A stretch of 6,617 nucleotides of DNA from Thermoplasmata archaeon. GTDB taxonomy: Archaea > Thermoplasmatota > Thermoplasmata > Lutacidiplasmatales > UBA184. The position numbers and the translations under genes were made by a program. Each line of letters opens with the position of its first letter. The stretch's first letter is position 1. Location: positions 1-6,617 of the forward strand of contig JASHWY010000049.1 in assembly GCA_030043835.1 (NCBI GenBank), written 5' to 3'. Of the stretch, positions 1 through 5,088 are shown piece after piece. A model generated the notes under the pieces. That model made no database searches. It had not been told where the DNA came from and worked only from the letters and a program-made list of their open reading frames with translations.

Positions 1-545
1 CGCCTCAGCATCTCGGCCGCGAGGCCGCCCCGCCCGACCGTTCCGGTGGTCACGAGGATGTCCCCCGGCCGGGCGCCGCCCCGGGGGGGCATTCGGCCGG
101 GGGTTCCCCAGCCGATCACCGTGCTCACTACGGTCCTCACCGCTCCGGGCTTCGTGTCTCCGCCGACGACGTGAGCCCCCACCCGGGCGGCGGCCCCCTC
201 GGCCCCTCGTGCCAGTTCCTGGACCCACCGCGAAGGCGTGGTCGGAGGCACGATCACCGCGAGGAGCATCCCGGCGGGGTCGGCCCCTTTGGCCGCGAGG
301 TCGGAGAGGCTCACGTTCGCCGCGGCCGCCCCGATGAGGTCCGGAGGCGAGCCGCGAAGAAAGTGGGTTCCCTCGACGAGGGAGTCCGTTGAGACGACAG
401 CGACCCGCCCGCGGGGAGGAGCGAGACCCGCCGCATCGTCCCCGAGCGGTAGGAGCCCCCGTCGCCCTGCGGGGAGGTGTCGGGTGAGCCACGCATGGAA
501 GGCTCGCTCGTCGATCGTCCCCCGGCGCACCGTCCGAGCGCCCAT
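1..545 (-). CDS. thiL: Thiamine-monophosphate kinase ThiL, partial (C-terminal part outside the window)
   Basis: ThiL phosphorylates thiamine monophosphate with ATP to give thiamine diphosphate, the last step of cofactor synthesis, in the cytosol. About 181 codons are visible, and the frame is still open at the window edge. Family motifs appear in order: LGDDAA near residues 35-39 (metal/phosphate-binding aspartates D36, D37), STDSLVEGTHF near 52-62, NVSLSDLAAKGADP near 77-90 (D82) and VVGGDT near 126-131 (D130). The start of the second AIR-synthase-like lobe (PGDILVTTGTVGRGG, 160-174) follows. The N-terminus before GDDAA is of ordinary length for the family. The ATG at 545 follows the acyl-CoA dehydrogenase stop by 9 bases, so the two are probably co-transcribed. 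A GAGGA at 549-553 is only 3 bases from this ATG, so the in-frame GTG at codon 6 is a possible alternative start. PurM/HypE-type relatives share the fold, but the GTHF and SLSDLAA motifs favour ThiL. Confidence 0.9.
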   Translation of the reverse strand, partial: MGARTVRRGTIDERAFHAWLTRHLPAGRRGLLPLGDDAAGLAPPRGRVAVVSTDSLVEGTHFLRGSPPDLIGAAAANVSLSDLAAKGADPAGMLLAVIVPPTTPSRWVQELARGAEGAAARVGAHVVGGDTKPGAVRTVVSTVIGWGTPGRMPPRGGARPGDILVTTGTVGRGGLAAEMLR

Positions 546-554
546 CCGTCCTCG

Positions 555-1745
555 CTACTTGTACGGGACGAACTCCTTGCCGAGGAGCTCGCGGCCAAGG
601 ATGATCCGCATGATGTTGAGGCCCCCTTCGGCGCCGACGAGGTACGACATGATCCCTCGGAAGCCGAGTTCGAGGCCGACCTCCTTCGTGTATCCGGCAG
701 CGCCGAACCACATCATCACGCGCTTCACGCACTCGAACGCGATCGGGGGGGCCGTGAGCTTGACGGACGCGACCGCCCGGTCGACCTCGGAGCGGTGGGA
801 AACGTCGCCCTTGAGAGTGTACTGATCGAGCAGCCACGCGGCCCGGCGGCATTGCCATTTCACGGCCTCGACCTGGGTCCACAGGTCGGCGAGCTCGAAC
901 TGGATCCCCTCGAATTTTCCGAGCGGCTGGCCGAAGGCGGTACGCTCCCGGATATACGCCATACCGGTCTCGAGCGCCCGCTCGGCTGCGCCGATGCAGG
1001 CTGCGCTCACGAAGGTCCGTGCGACGGAGAATCCCTCCATCGCGCACTCGAACCCCTTCCCTTCCGCGCCGATGAGGTACCGCTGAGGGATGCGCGCGTC
1101 CTCGTAGGTAAGCCCCCCGGTCGAGATCCCCATTCGGCCCATGTTCGTGAACCGCTGGGTCGAGACCCCGTCGGAACGCGTCGGAACATAGAGAAAGTTG
1201 AAGCCTCCCGCGTCGGACTTCGAGAGCGTCAAGTGACCGCCGCCGAGGCGCTTCGCCTCCTCAACCCCGGAGACGAACGACTTCTCGCCCCGAAGGACGA
1301 AATCCTCGCCGTCGCGGCGCGAGCGGGTGCGCATCGCCGCGAGGTCGCTGCCTCCGGAAGGCTCGGTCGTCGCGACTCCCAGGAACGTCTTTCCTGCGCA
1401 GACGTTGGGAAGGACCTCTTTCCGCGTCGCCTCGGGAGCATACCGGCTCATGAGGTAACCCCAGCCCGCCTCGAGGAGGAAGAACACCGCGGTCGCCATC
1501 GAGAAGTCCCCGCGACCGATCTCCTCGGACGCGAGCTCGGTCAGGACCGCGCTGGCACCCATCCCTCCGTACTCTGCAGGGACTGGCATCGCGAGGAGCC
1601 CCAACTCCGCCATCGCCGCGAGGACGTTGTCCGGAATCCGACCCTCGGCGTCGATCTGTCGTTCGTGGGCCCGAAGGACCCGGTCCCCGAAGCGCCGCAC
1701 GGCGGTTTGGAACGCCTCTTCCTCATCGCTGAGTCGGAAATCCAT
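555..1745 (-). CDS. Acyl-CoA dehydrogenase (FAD-dependent)
   Basis: The product oxidises an acyl-CoA to the trans-2-enoyl-CoA with FAD, passing electrons to an electron-transfer flavoprotein; this is the first step of beta-oxidation or of amino-acid acyl-CoA breakdown. At 396 residues it is full length. The N-terminal helical domain runs about 1-120. The first family signature, VATTEPSGGSDL (124-135), opens the beta-barrel domain. RTAFGQPLGKFEGIQ (268-282) and FGAAGYTKEVGLE (347-359) lie in the C-terminal helical domain that binds FAD. Counting back from the conserved GRE (384-386), E373 in GAEGGLNIMR falls on the catalytic base of medium- and short-chain enzymes (the E of YEGT), so the enzyme should be active. 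The ATG at 1745 gives the usual start (MDFRLSDEEEAF). The substrate chain cannot be told from sequence. The gene is first in a probable operon with thiL and diverges from gap. Confidence 0.95.
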   Translation of the reverse strand: MDFRLSDEEEAFQTAVRRFGDRVLRAHERQIDAEGRIPDNVLAAMAELGLLAMPVPAEYGGMGASAVLTELASEEIGRGDFSMATAVFFLLEAGWGYLMSRYAPEATRKEVLPNVCAGKTFLGVATTEPSGGSDLAAMRTRSRRDGEDFVLRGEKSFVSGVEEAKRLGGGHLTLSKSDAGGFNFLYVPTRSDGVSTQRFTNMGRMGISTGGLTYEDARIPQRYLIGAEGKGFECAMEGFSVARTFVSAACIGAAERALETGMAYIRERTAFGQPLGKFEGIQFELADLWTQVEAVKWQCRRAAWLLDQYTLKGDVSHRSEVDRAVASVKLTAPPIAFECVKRVMMWFGAAGYTKEVGLELGFRGIMSYLVGAEGGLNIMRIILGRELLGKEFVPYK

Positions 1746-1775
1746 CGAGATCCGGGACGCGACGCGCGCTCGGGA

Positions 1776-1783
1776 ACTTTAGC
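1776..1783 (-). promoter_or_regulatory. Candidate TATA box of the acyl-CoA dehydrogenase gene
   Basis: Read on the minus strand, this is CTAAAGTT inside GGCTAAAGTTCC, an A/T-rich island in very GC-rich DNA. Its centre is about 35 bases from the ATG at 1745, which predicts a short leader of roughly 9 bases. It resembles the CCTAAAGA box ahead of the tryptophanase gene. No convincing Shine-Dalgarno sequence follows. This is inferred from position and composition only. Confidence 0.4.
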
Positions 1784-1792
1784 CTATCCTGA

Positions 1793-1802
1793 GTCGCGCG
1801 AC
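1793..1802. promoter_or_regulatory. Perfect 10-base palindrome between divergent promoters
   Basis: GTCGCGCGAC equals its own reverse complement and lies between the two divergent TATA-like boxes (1776-1783 and 1807-1814), where one bound protein could affect both promoters. The flanking bases do not extend the symmetry. In DNA this rich in GC a CG-based palindrome can arise by chance, so an operator role is only a possibility. Confidence 0.25.
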
Positions 1803-1806
1803 AAGT

Positions 1807-1814
1807 CCTTATCC
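1807..1814 (+). promoter_or_regulatory. Candidate TATA box of gap
   Basis: CCTTATCC is the only A/T-containing island in the 40 bases ahead of gap. Its centre lies about 38 bases before the GTG start, which predicts a leader of about 13 bases. The G run at 1833-1839, 9 bases before the GTG, could serve as a poor Shine-Dalgarno sequence. Inferred from position and composition. Confidence 0.4.
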
Positions 1815-1848
1815 CCCGCTCGGCTCCGCGCCGGGGGGGCGAGACACC

Positions 1849-2940
1849 GTGGGGGTCCGGGTCGCGGTCAACGGTTTCGGCACGATCGGAAAGCGCGTGG
1901 CCGACGCGGTCGCGAAGCAACCCGACATGGAGCTCGTCGGCGTCACGAAGACCCGACCGAGCTTCGAAGGGCGACGCGCGGTCGAGAAAGGATATCCGCT
2001 CTACCTCGCCGGGAACGGGGACCGGGCCGCGTTCGAGGCTGCGAGGCTACCGGTCGCCGGGACCCTTGCCGAGCTTCTTTCCGAGGTCGATATCGTCGTC
2101 GACGCGACGCCGGACGGAGTGGGGCGGCAGAACCGGGCCCTCTACGAGTCCGCGAACCTCCCCGTCGTCTACCAGGGCGGCGAGAAGGCCGACGTCGCCG
2201 AGGTGTCGTTCTGCGCGCTGGGTAACTACGCCGCGTGCCGGGGAAAGCGCTCGCTGAGGGTCGTCTCGTGCAACACGACCGGCATCGCTCGGGCCGCATC
2301 GGTCCTCGAACCTCGTTGGGGGGTCGAGCACTGGGAGGTCACGCTCGTTCGCCGGGCGGGGGACCCCGCGGAAACAAACCGGGGTCCGGTCAACGGGATC
2401 ATGCCCACGTTCCGCCTCCCCTCGCACCACGGTCCGGACGTCAACACGATCTTCCCTGACCTCCCGATCGCGACGACGGCGGTCGTCGTTCCGACCACGC
2501 TCATGCACGTGCACGTGAACCACGTCCGGTTCCGCCGCCCTCCTGGCGACGCGGTCGAGATCCTCGACGCGTTCCGTGCCACCCCGCGATTCCACGTCTT
2601 CGCGGAATGGGAGCACGTCGACGGCACCCCTCAGGTGATGGAGTACGCTAGGGACCGCGGGATCGGGTTCAACGACATGATGGAGAACGTGCTCTGGGAG
2701 AACGGCCTTCGGCTCGACGGCCGCGACGCGTACTTCTTCCAGGCGATCCACCAGGAGTCGATCGTCGTGCCCGAGAACGTGGACGCGATCCGCGCGATGC
2801 TCGACCTCGTCCCCGACGGACCTACGTCGATCGCGAGAACCGACCGCGCCCTTGGCCTCGGGGCGTCGCCGATCACGACCCGGCCGACGGAGGGCCCAGC
2901 CATGGCCCACCGGCGTCGGGGACGCGCGACCCTTAAGTGA
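1849..2940 (+). CDS. gap: Glyceraldehyde-3-phosphate dehydrogenase, class II (archaeal type)
   Basis: This enzyme interconverts glyceraldehyde 3-phosphate and 1,3-bisphosphoglycerate with NAD(P), mainly for gluconeogenesis in many archaea. The N-terminal Rossmann fold starts VAVNGFGTIGKRVADAV (5-21). The nucleophile is C141 in VVSCNTTG (138-145), and VPSHHGPDV-type residues are at 191-198. H220 in VPTTLMH (214-220) falls where the catalytic histidine sits in archaeal enzymes (His219 in Methanothermus fervidus numbering, from memory). The late motif AIHQESIVVPENVDAIRAM (299-317) is also typical. The start is the GTG at 1849, directly before the first beta strand. Family proteins usually end near residue 338; here about 25 further residues, ending in a basic stretch (HRRRGR), follow without similarity I recognise. 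The gene diverges from the acyl-CoA dehydrogenase gene and ends 42 bases before rpo7, which has its own promoter. Confidence 0.97.
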   Translation: MGVRVAVNGFGTIGKRVADAVAKQPDMELVGVTKTRPSFEGRRAVEKGYPLYLAGNGDRAAFEAARLPVAGTLAELLSEVDIVVDATPDGVGRQNRALYESANLPVVYQGGEKADVAEVSFCALGNYAACRGKRSLRVVSCNTTGIARAASVLEPRWGVEHWEVTLVRRAGDPAETNRGPVNGIMPTFRLPSHHGPDVNTIFPDLPIATTAVVVPTTLMHVHVNHVRFRRPPGDAVEILDAFRATPRFHVFAEWEHVDGTPQVMEYARDRGIGFNDMMENVLWENGLRLDGRDAYFFQAIHQESIVVPENVDAIRAMLDLVPDGPTSIARTDRALGLGASPITTRPTEGPAMAHRRRGRATLK

Positions 2941-2952
2941 CTTGCGAACCAT

Positions 2953-2960
2953 CTTATAGA
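2953..2960 (+). promoter_or_regulatory. TATA box of the rpo7-rps27ae operon
   Basis: CTTATAGA stands out in the 42-base gap after gap. Its centre is 26-27 bases before the rpo7 ATG, the normal archaeal TATA-to-transcription-start distance. The mRNA should therefore start at or next to the ATG and be leaderless; the bases just before the ATG (GCGCGCGGCAC) hold no Shine-Dalgarno sequence, which agrees. Confidence 0.7.
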
Positions 2961-2982
2961 CCCCCTTGCTCGCGCGCGGCAC

Positions 2983-3666
2983 ATGTACTATCTAGACCAC
3001 CGTAGGGACGTCGTCCGCATCCCCCCCGAGCGACTCGGGCCCGAGCTCACGGGGGTGCTCACGGAGCTCGCCCAGCAGCAGTTCGAGGGGAAGCTCGTCG
3101 ATGGGCAGAGCCTCGCGGTGACGATCCGCGAGGTGAAGCCGATCGGCGAAGGTCACATCATCCACGGGGACGGCGGCGTCTACCAGGAGGTCGAGTACGA
3201 GGCCCTCCTCTTCCGCCCGGAGATCCAGGAGGTTGTCGAGGGGTCGGTGGTCGAGATCCGGAAGTTCGGCGCGTTCGTCCGGTTCGGGCCGCTCGACGGC
3301 CTCCTTCACGTCTCCCAGATCATGGACGACCGCGTGAACATCGACGAGCACAACCAACGGCTCGTCGGGATCGAGTCGAAGAAGGACCTCAAAGTCGGCT
3401 ACAAGGTGCGTGCCCGCGTCGTCTCCCTCTCCCTCTCCGAGATCTCGCCGCGGGACAGCCGGATTGGGCTCACGATGCGTCAGCCCGCCCTCGGTCGCCT
3501 CGAGTGGATCCAGGAGGCCCACAAGAAGGCGGAAGAGAAAGGCGGTCGAAAGGCCGCACCCTCCGGTCCGGCGGGAAAGCGCGTCCCGGCGCCGAAACCT
3601 GCCGTCGCGAAGCCGGTCCCCGCCGCGAAGCCCGCCGCGCCGAGCGAGACGCCGGCGGCGGGGTGA
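2983..3666 (+). CDS. rpo7: DNA-directed RNA polymerase subunit Rpo7 (RpoE1, RpoE')
   Basis: Rpo7 is the archaeal counterpart of eukaryotic Rpb7; with Rpo4 it forms the stalk of RNA polymerase, which aids promoter opening and binds the emerging transcript. The N-terminal RNP-like half (1-80) begins MYYLDHRRDVVRIPPERLG and carries the typical GEGHIIHGDGGVYQEVEYEAL stretch (56-75 within it). An S1 RNA-binding domain (about 81-167) follows, with VVEIRKFGAFVRFGPLDGLLHVSQ-type residues at 89-112 and a closing IGLTMRQPALG. Family members are usually near 190 residues. Here a low-complexity tail from about 182 to 227 is rich in Ala, Pro and Lys, with repeated PKPA, AKP and AAKP units, and looks disordered. 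The ATG at 2983 matches the family start and the TATA spacing. It is first in an operon with spt4, 4 bases downstream. Confidence 0.97.
   Translation: MYYLDHRRDVVRIPPERLGPELTGVLTELAQQQFEGKLVDGQSLAVTIREVKPIGEGHIIHGDGGVYQEVEYEALLFRPEIQEVVEGSVVEIRKFGAFVRFGPLDGLLHVSQIMDDRVNIDEHNQRLVGIESKKDLKVGYKVRARVVSLSLSEISPRDSRIGLTMRQPALGRLEWIQEAHKKAEEKGGRKAAPSGPAGKRVPAPKPAVAKPVPAAKPAAPSETPAAG
3660..3666 (+). promoter_or_regulatory. Shine-Dalgarno sequence for spt4, overlapping the rpo7 stop
   Basis: GGGGTGA pairs in its GGTGA part with the 3' end of archaeal 16S rRNA, and includes the rpo7 TGA stop. It lies 4 bases before the ATG at 3671, which supports that start over the ATG at 3680 and implies translation coupled to rpo7. 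Confidence 0.6.
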
Positions 3667-3670
3667 ACTC

Positions 3671-3856
3671 ATGATCAACATGAAGGCGTGCAAGAACTGC
3701 AGAACGATCACCGACCAGGCAAAGTGCCCCCGGTGCGGCGGCGAGGTCTCCCGCGAATGGCAGGGGTACCTCGTCGTGATCGACCCCGAGAAGTCGGAGA
3801 TCGCCCGGAAGATGGGGATTCATGCCGCGGGCCGGTACGCGCTCCGCGTCAAGTGA
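3671..3856 (+). CDS. spt4: Transcription elongation factor Spt4 (RpoE2, RpoE'')
   Basis: Spt4 binds the NGN domain of Spt5 and the complex rides on RNA polymerase to keep elongation processive. The protein has 61 residues, the normal archaeal length. The zinc-ribbon cysteines are C7 and C10 (ACKNCR) and C19 and C22 (KCPRCGG). The beta-rich remainder contains SREWQGYLVVIDPEKSEIARKMGI (27-50), the typical Spt4 core with the W-x-G-hydrophobic and D-P-x-x-S motifs, and ends AAGRYALRVK. The frame is open further upstream inside rpo7, but the ATG at 3671 has a Shine-Dalgarno sequence and gives the family N-terminus; the ATG at 3680 would lose three residues only. The next gene starts within its last 35 bases. 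Confidence 0.96.
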   Translation: MINMKACKNCRTITDQAKCPRCGGEVSREWQGYLVVIDPEKSEIARKMGIHAAGRYALRVK

Positions 3857-4379
3857 CGAGCGCGCCTGGGCGGTCCCCGACTCCCTTCGGTCGACGCTCG
3901 CCGAGCGCCACGGCCCCGTCTACGCCGGGGTCGAGGCGGACCGGCGAATCCGGGCGCTCGGGACGTTCGCGACGTGCGGCGACAAGGTGACGGCCCGCGC
4001 GATCGAGTTGAATCACCTCCCGCTCATCGGGATCGTCGACTACAAGACACGACGAAAGGAACCAGTCCCACCGGGGTCGTTTCGGGTCCTCGGAGCGCGT
4101 CGCACTCTCCGTGTCGCGAACCCTCCGGGCCTCCTGACGGAAGGCCTGCGGAAGGCGGTGAAGCAGCTCGTCGCGGAGGGAGGAGGCCTCATTGAGGTCG
4201 ACGGTGAGGAGGATTTGGGCTCGCTCGCGCTCGTCGAGTCGTTGCCCGCCGGGGCCACCGTTATATACGGTATCCCGGGTGAGGGGGTCTCCTTCGTCCG
4301 CGTCGACGCGACCTCGAAGGAGCGCGTCCGGCGTTTGATCGCCCAGATGGAAGTTCGGAGAATCCCGCATGGAGATTAA
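3822..4379 (+). CDS. GTP-dependent dephospho-CoA kinase, archaeal DUF359 family
   Basis: In archaea this family performs the last step of coenzyme A synthesis, phosphorylating dephospho-CoA with GTP rather than ATP, and is unrelated to bacterial CoaE. Family motifs are visible in order: VPDSLRSTLAERHGPVYAG (18-36), CGDKVTARAIE (52-62), IGIVDYKTRRKEP (69-81), RVANPPGLLT (97-106), IEVDGEEDLGSLALV (124-138) and VIYGIPGEGVSFV (147-159). The aspartates in CGDKVT, VDYKT and DGEEDL are the conserved ones expected to bind nucleotide and metal. At 185 residues it has normal length. The ATG at 3822 overlaps spt4 by 35 bases; no ATG, GTG or TTG occurs in frame again before codon 56, so this start is nearly forced. 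A GGGGA at 3814-3818 is close to it. The gene lies between spt4 and rps24e, its usual archaeal neighbourhood, and overlaps rps24e by 11 bases. Confidence 0.93.
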   Translation: MPRAGTRSASSDERAWAVPDSLRSTLAERHGPVYAGVEADRRIRALGTFATCGDKVTARAIELNHLPLIGIVDYKTRRKEPVPPGSFRVLGARRTLRVANPPGLLTEGLRKAVKQLVAEGGGLIEVDGEEDLGSLALVESLPAGATVIYGIPGEGVSFVRVDATSKERVRRLIAQMEVRRIPHGD

Positions 4380-4761
4380 GGTCCTCGAGGAGCGCGCGAA
4401 CCCCCTCATGAAGCGGCACGAGTATCGGTTCGAAGTTGCGCACCCGACGGCCTCCACGCCGACCCGCGATGCGGTGCGCAGCGAGATCTCGAAGCTCGTG
4501 AAGGCCTCCAAGGACCGGGTGATCATCGAGCGGATGCGGGCGCGTTTTGGGACCGCCGTGACCCGCGGGGACGCCTTCGTCTACGACTCCGCCGACGCCG
4601 CGAAGCTCACGACCCGGGAGCACATCCTCGTTCGCAACGGTCTCAAGGAGCGCGCGCCCAAGGGCCCGGCGCCGGCCGAGGTAGCACCAGCCCCCGCGGC
4701 GGCCCCCGCGGCTCCGGCAGTCCCGGCGTCGGGGACCGCCGCCTCAGAGAAGAAGGAGTGA
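4369..4761 (+). CDS. rps24e: Small ribosomal subunit protein S24e
   Basis: S24e is a protein of the 30S subunit shared by archaea and eukaryotes. The start MEIKVLEERANPLMKRHEYRF-like region (1-21) and the later RFGTAVTRGDAFVYDSADAAK region (59-79, containing the family's F-G and Y-D signatures) identify it, followed by EHILVRNGL (84-92). The conserved domain ends near residue 97; archaeal members are often about 100 residues. Residues 98-130 form a low-complexity tail of Ala and Pro ending in EKKE, resembling the tail on Rpo7 in the same operon. The ATG at 4369 lies inside the end of the kinase gene (11-base overlap) and follows GGAG at 4357-4360 by 8 bases, a good Shine-Dalgarno arrangement. 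rps27ae begins 6 bases after its stop. Confidence 0.95.
   Translation: MEIKVLEERANPLMKRHEYRFEVAHPTASTPTRDAVRSEISKLVKASKDRVIIERMRARFGTAVTRGDAFVYDSADAAKLTTREHILVRNGLKERAPKGPAPAEVAPAPAAAPAAPAVPASGTAASEKKE
4755..4761 (+). promoter_or_regulatory. Shine-Dalgarno sequence for rps27ae
   Basis: GGAGTGA includes the rps24e stop codon and lies 6 bases before the GTG at 4768. It fixes this GTG as the start of rps27ae and suggests translational coupling with rps24e. Confidence 0.6.
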
Positions 4762-4767
4762 GCCGGG

Positions 4768-4965
4768 GTGGCTAAGGCGCGCATCGGGCTCTACGAGGTG
4801 AAGGGCGACACCCTCACTCGGACCCACAAATCGTGTCCTAAGTGCGGGCCCGGGGTCTTCCTCGCCGAGCACAAGGGCCGTCGCTCGTGCGGCCGGTGTG
4901 GTTATTCGGAGTCACTCGCACCTCCTGCGCCCCGAGCGAAGGCGAAGGCCCTTCCCAATCCTTAG
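4768..4965 (+). CDS. rps27ae: Small ribosomal subunit protein S27ae (zinc ribbon)
   Basis: S27ae is a small zinc-binding protein of the archaeal/eukaryotic small subunit; in eukaryotes it is made as a ubiquitin fusion, while here, as in other archaea, it stands alone. The 65 residues contain a four-cysteine zinc ribbon: C23 and C26 in [19 protein letters not shown]41 and C44 in CGRCGYSE. These match the family pattern closely. Translation starts at the GTG at 4768, chosen for its Shine-Dalgarno spacing and the family N-terminus. The tail after CGYSE (about residues 50-65) is rich in Pro, Ala and Lys and slightly longer than in many relatives. It is the last gene of the operon; the next gene has its own TATA-like box, and no strong T-rich terminator is evident after the TAG at 4963-4965. 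Confidence 0.95.
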   Translation: MAKARIGLYEVKGDTLTRTHKSCPKCGPGVFLAEHKGRRSCGRCGYSESLAPPAPRAKAKALPNP

Positions 4966-5057
4966 CCGTCCGGGGCCTCACGCTTTCCCTCCTCGCCATC
5001 CCATGGCTCGGCTTCGACCGGTCTCTTCCCCATCGACCGTACGGCGGCGAAGGTAGG

Positions 5058-5065
5058 CCTAAAGA
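5058..5065 (+). promoter_or_regulatory. Candidate TATA box of the tryptophanase gene
   Basis: CCTAAAGA is the most A/T-rich point in the 123 bases between rps27ae and the next gene. Its centre is about 27 bases before the GTG at 5089, which predicts a leaderless mRNA; no Shine-Dalgarno sequence lies before the GTG. A short inverted repeat, AGAGA-ACGGC-TCTCT (5063-5077), overlaps its downstream edge. The rest of the gap (4966-5057) shows nothing recognisable. Confidence 0.55.
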
Positions 5066-5088
5066 GAACGGCTCTCTGACCGACACTG

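Noticed and set aside
477..2225. Open frame of 582 codons on the plus strand across the acyl-CoA dehydrogenase gene and into gap
   Set aside because: It is antisense to one clear gene and out of frame with another, and its translation is low-complexity Arg/Pro/Glu-rich; a shadow of high GC content.
2047..2982. Open frame of 311 codons on the minus strand opposite gap
   Set aside because: Antisense to the conserved dehydrogenase, no family motifs, composition typical of a reverse-strand shadow.
3410..3670. Upstream extension of the spt4 frame, which would add 87 residues
   Set aside because: The extension overlaps rpo7 out of frame and is Arg/Ser/Pro-rich; the ATG at 3671 has a Shine-Dalgarno sequence and yields the normal 61-residue Spt4.
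4966..5057. A terminator for the ribosomal operon or a small RNA gene in the gap after rps27ae
   Set aside because: No run of T residues and no stable hairpin is evident; only a mild pyrimidine stretch (about 4988-4999), which is not enough to call.
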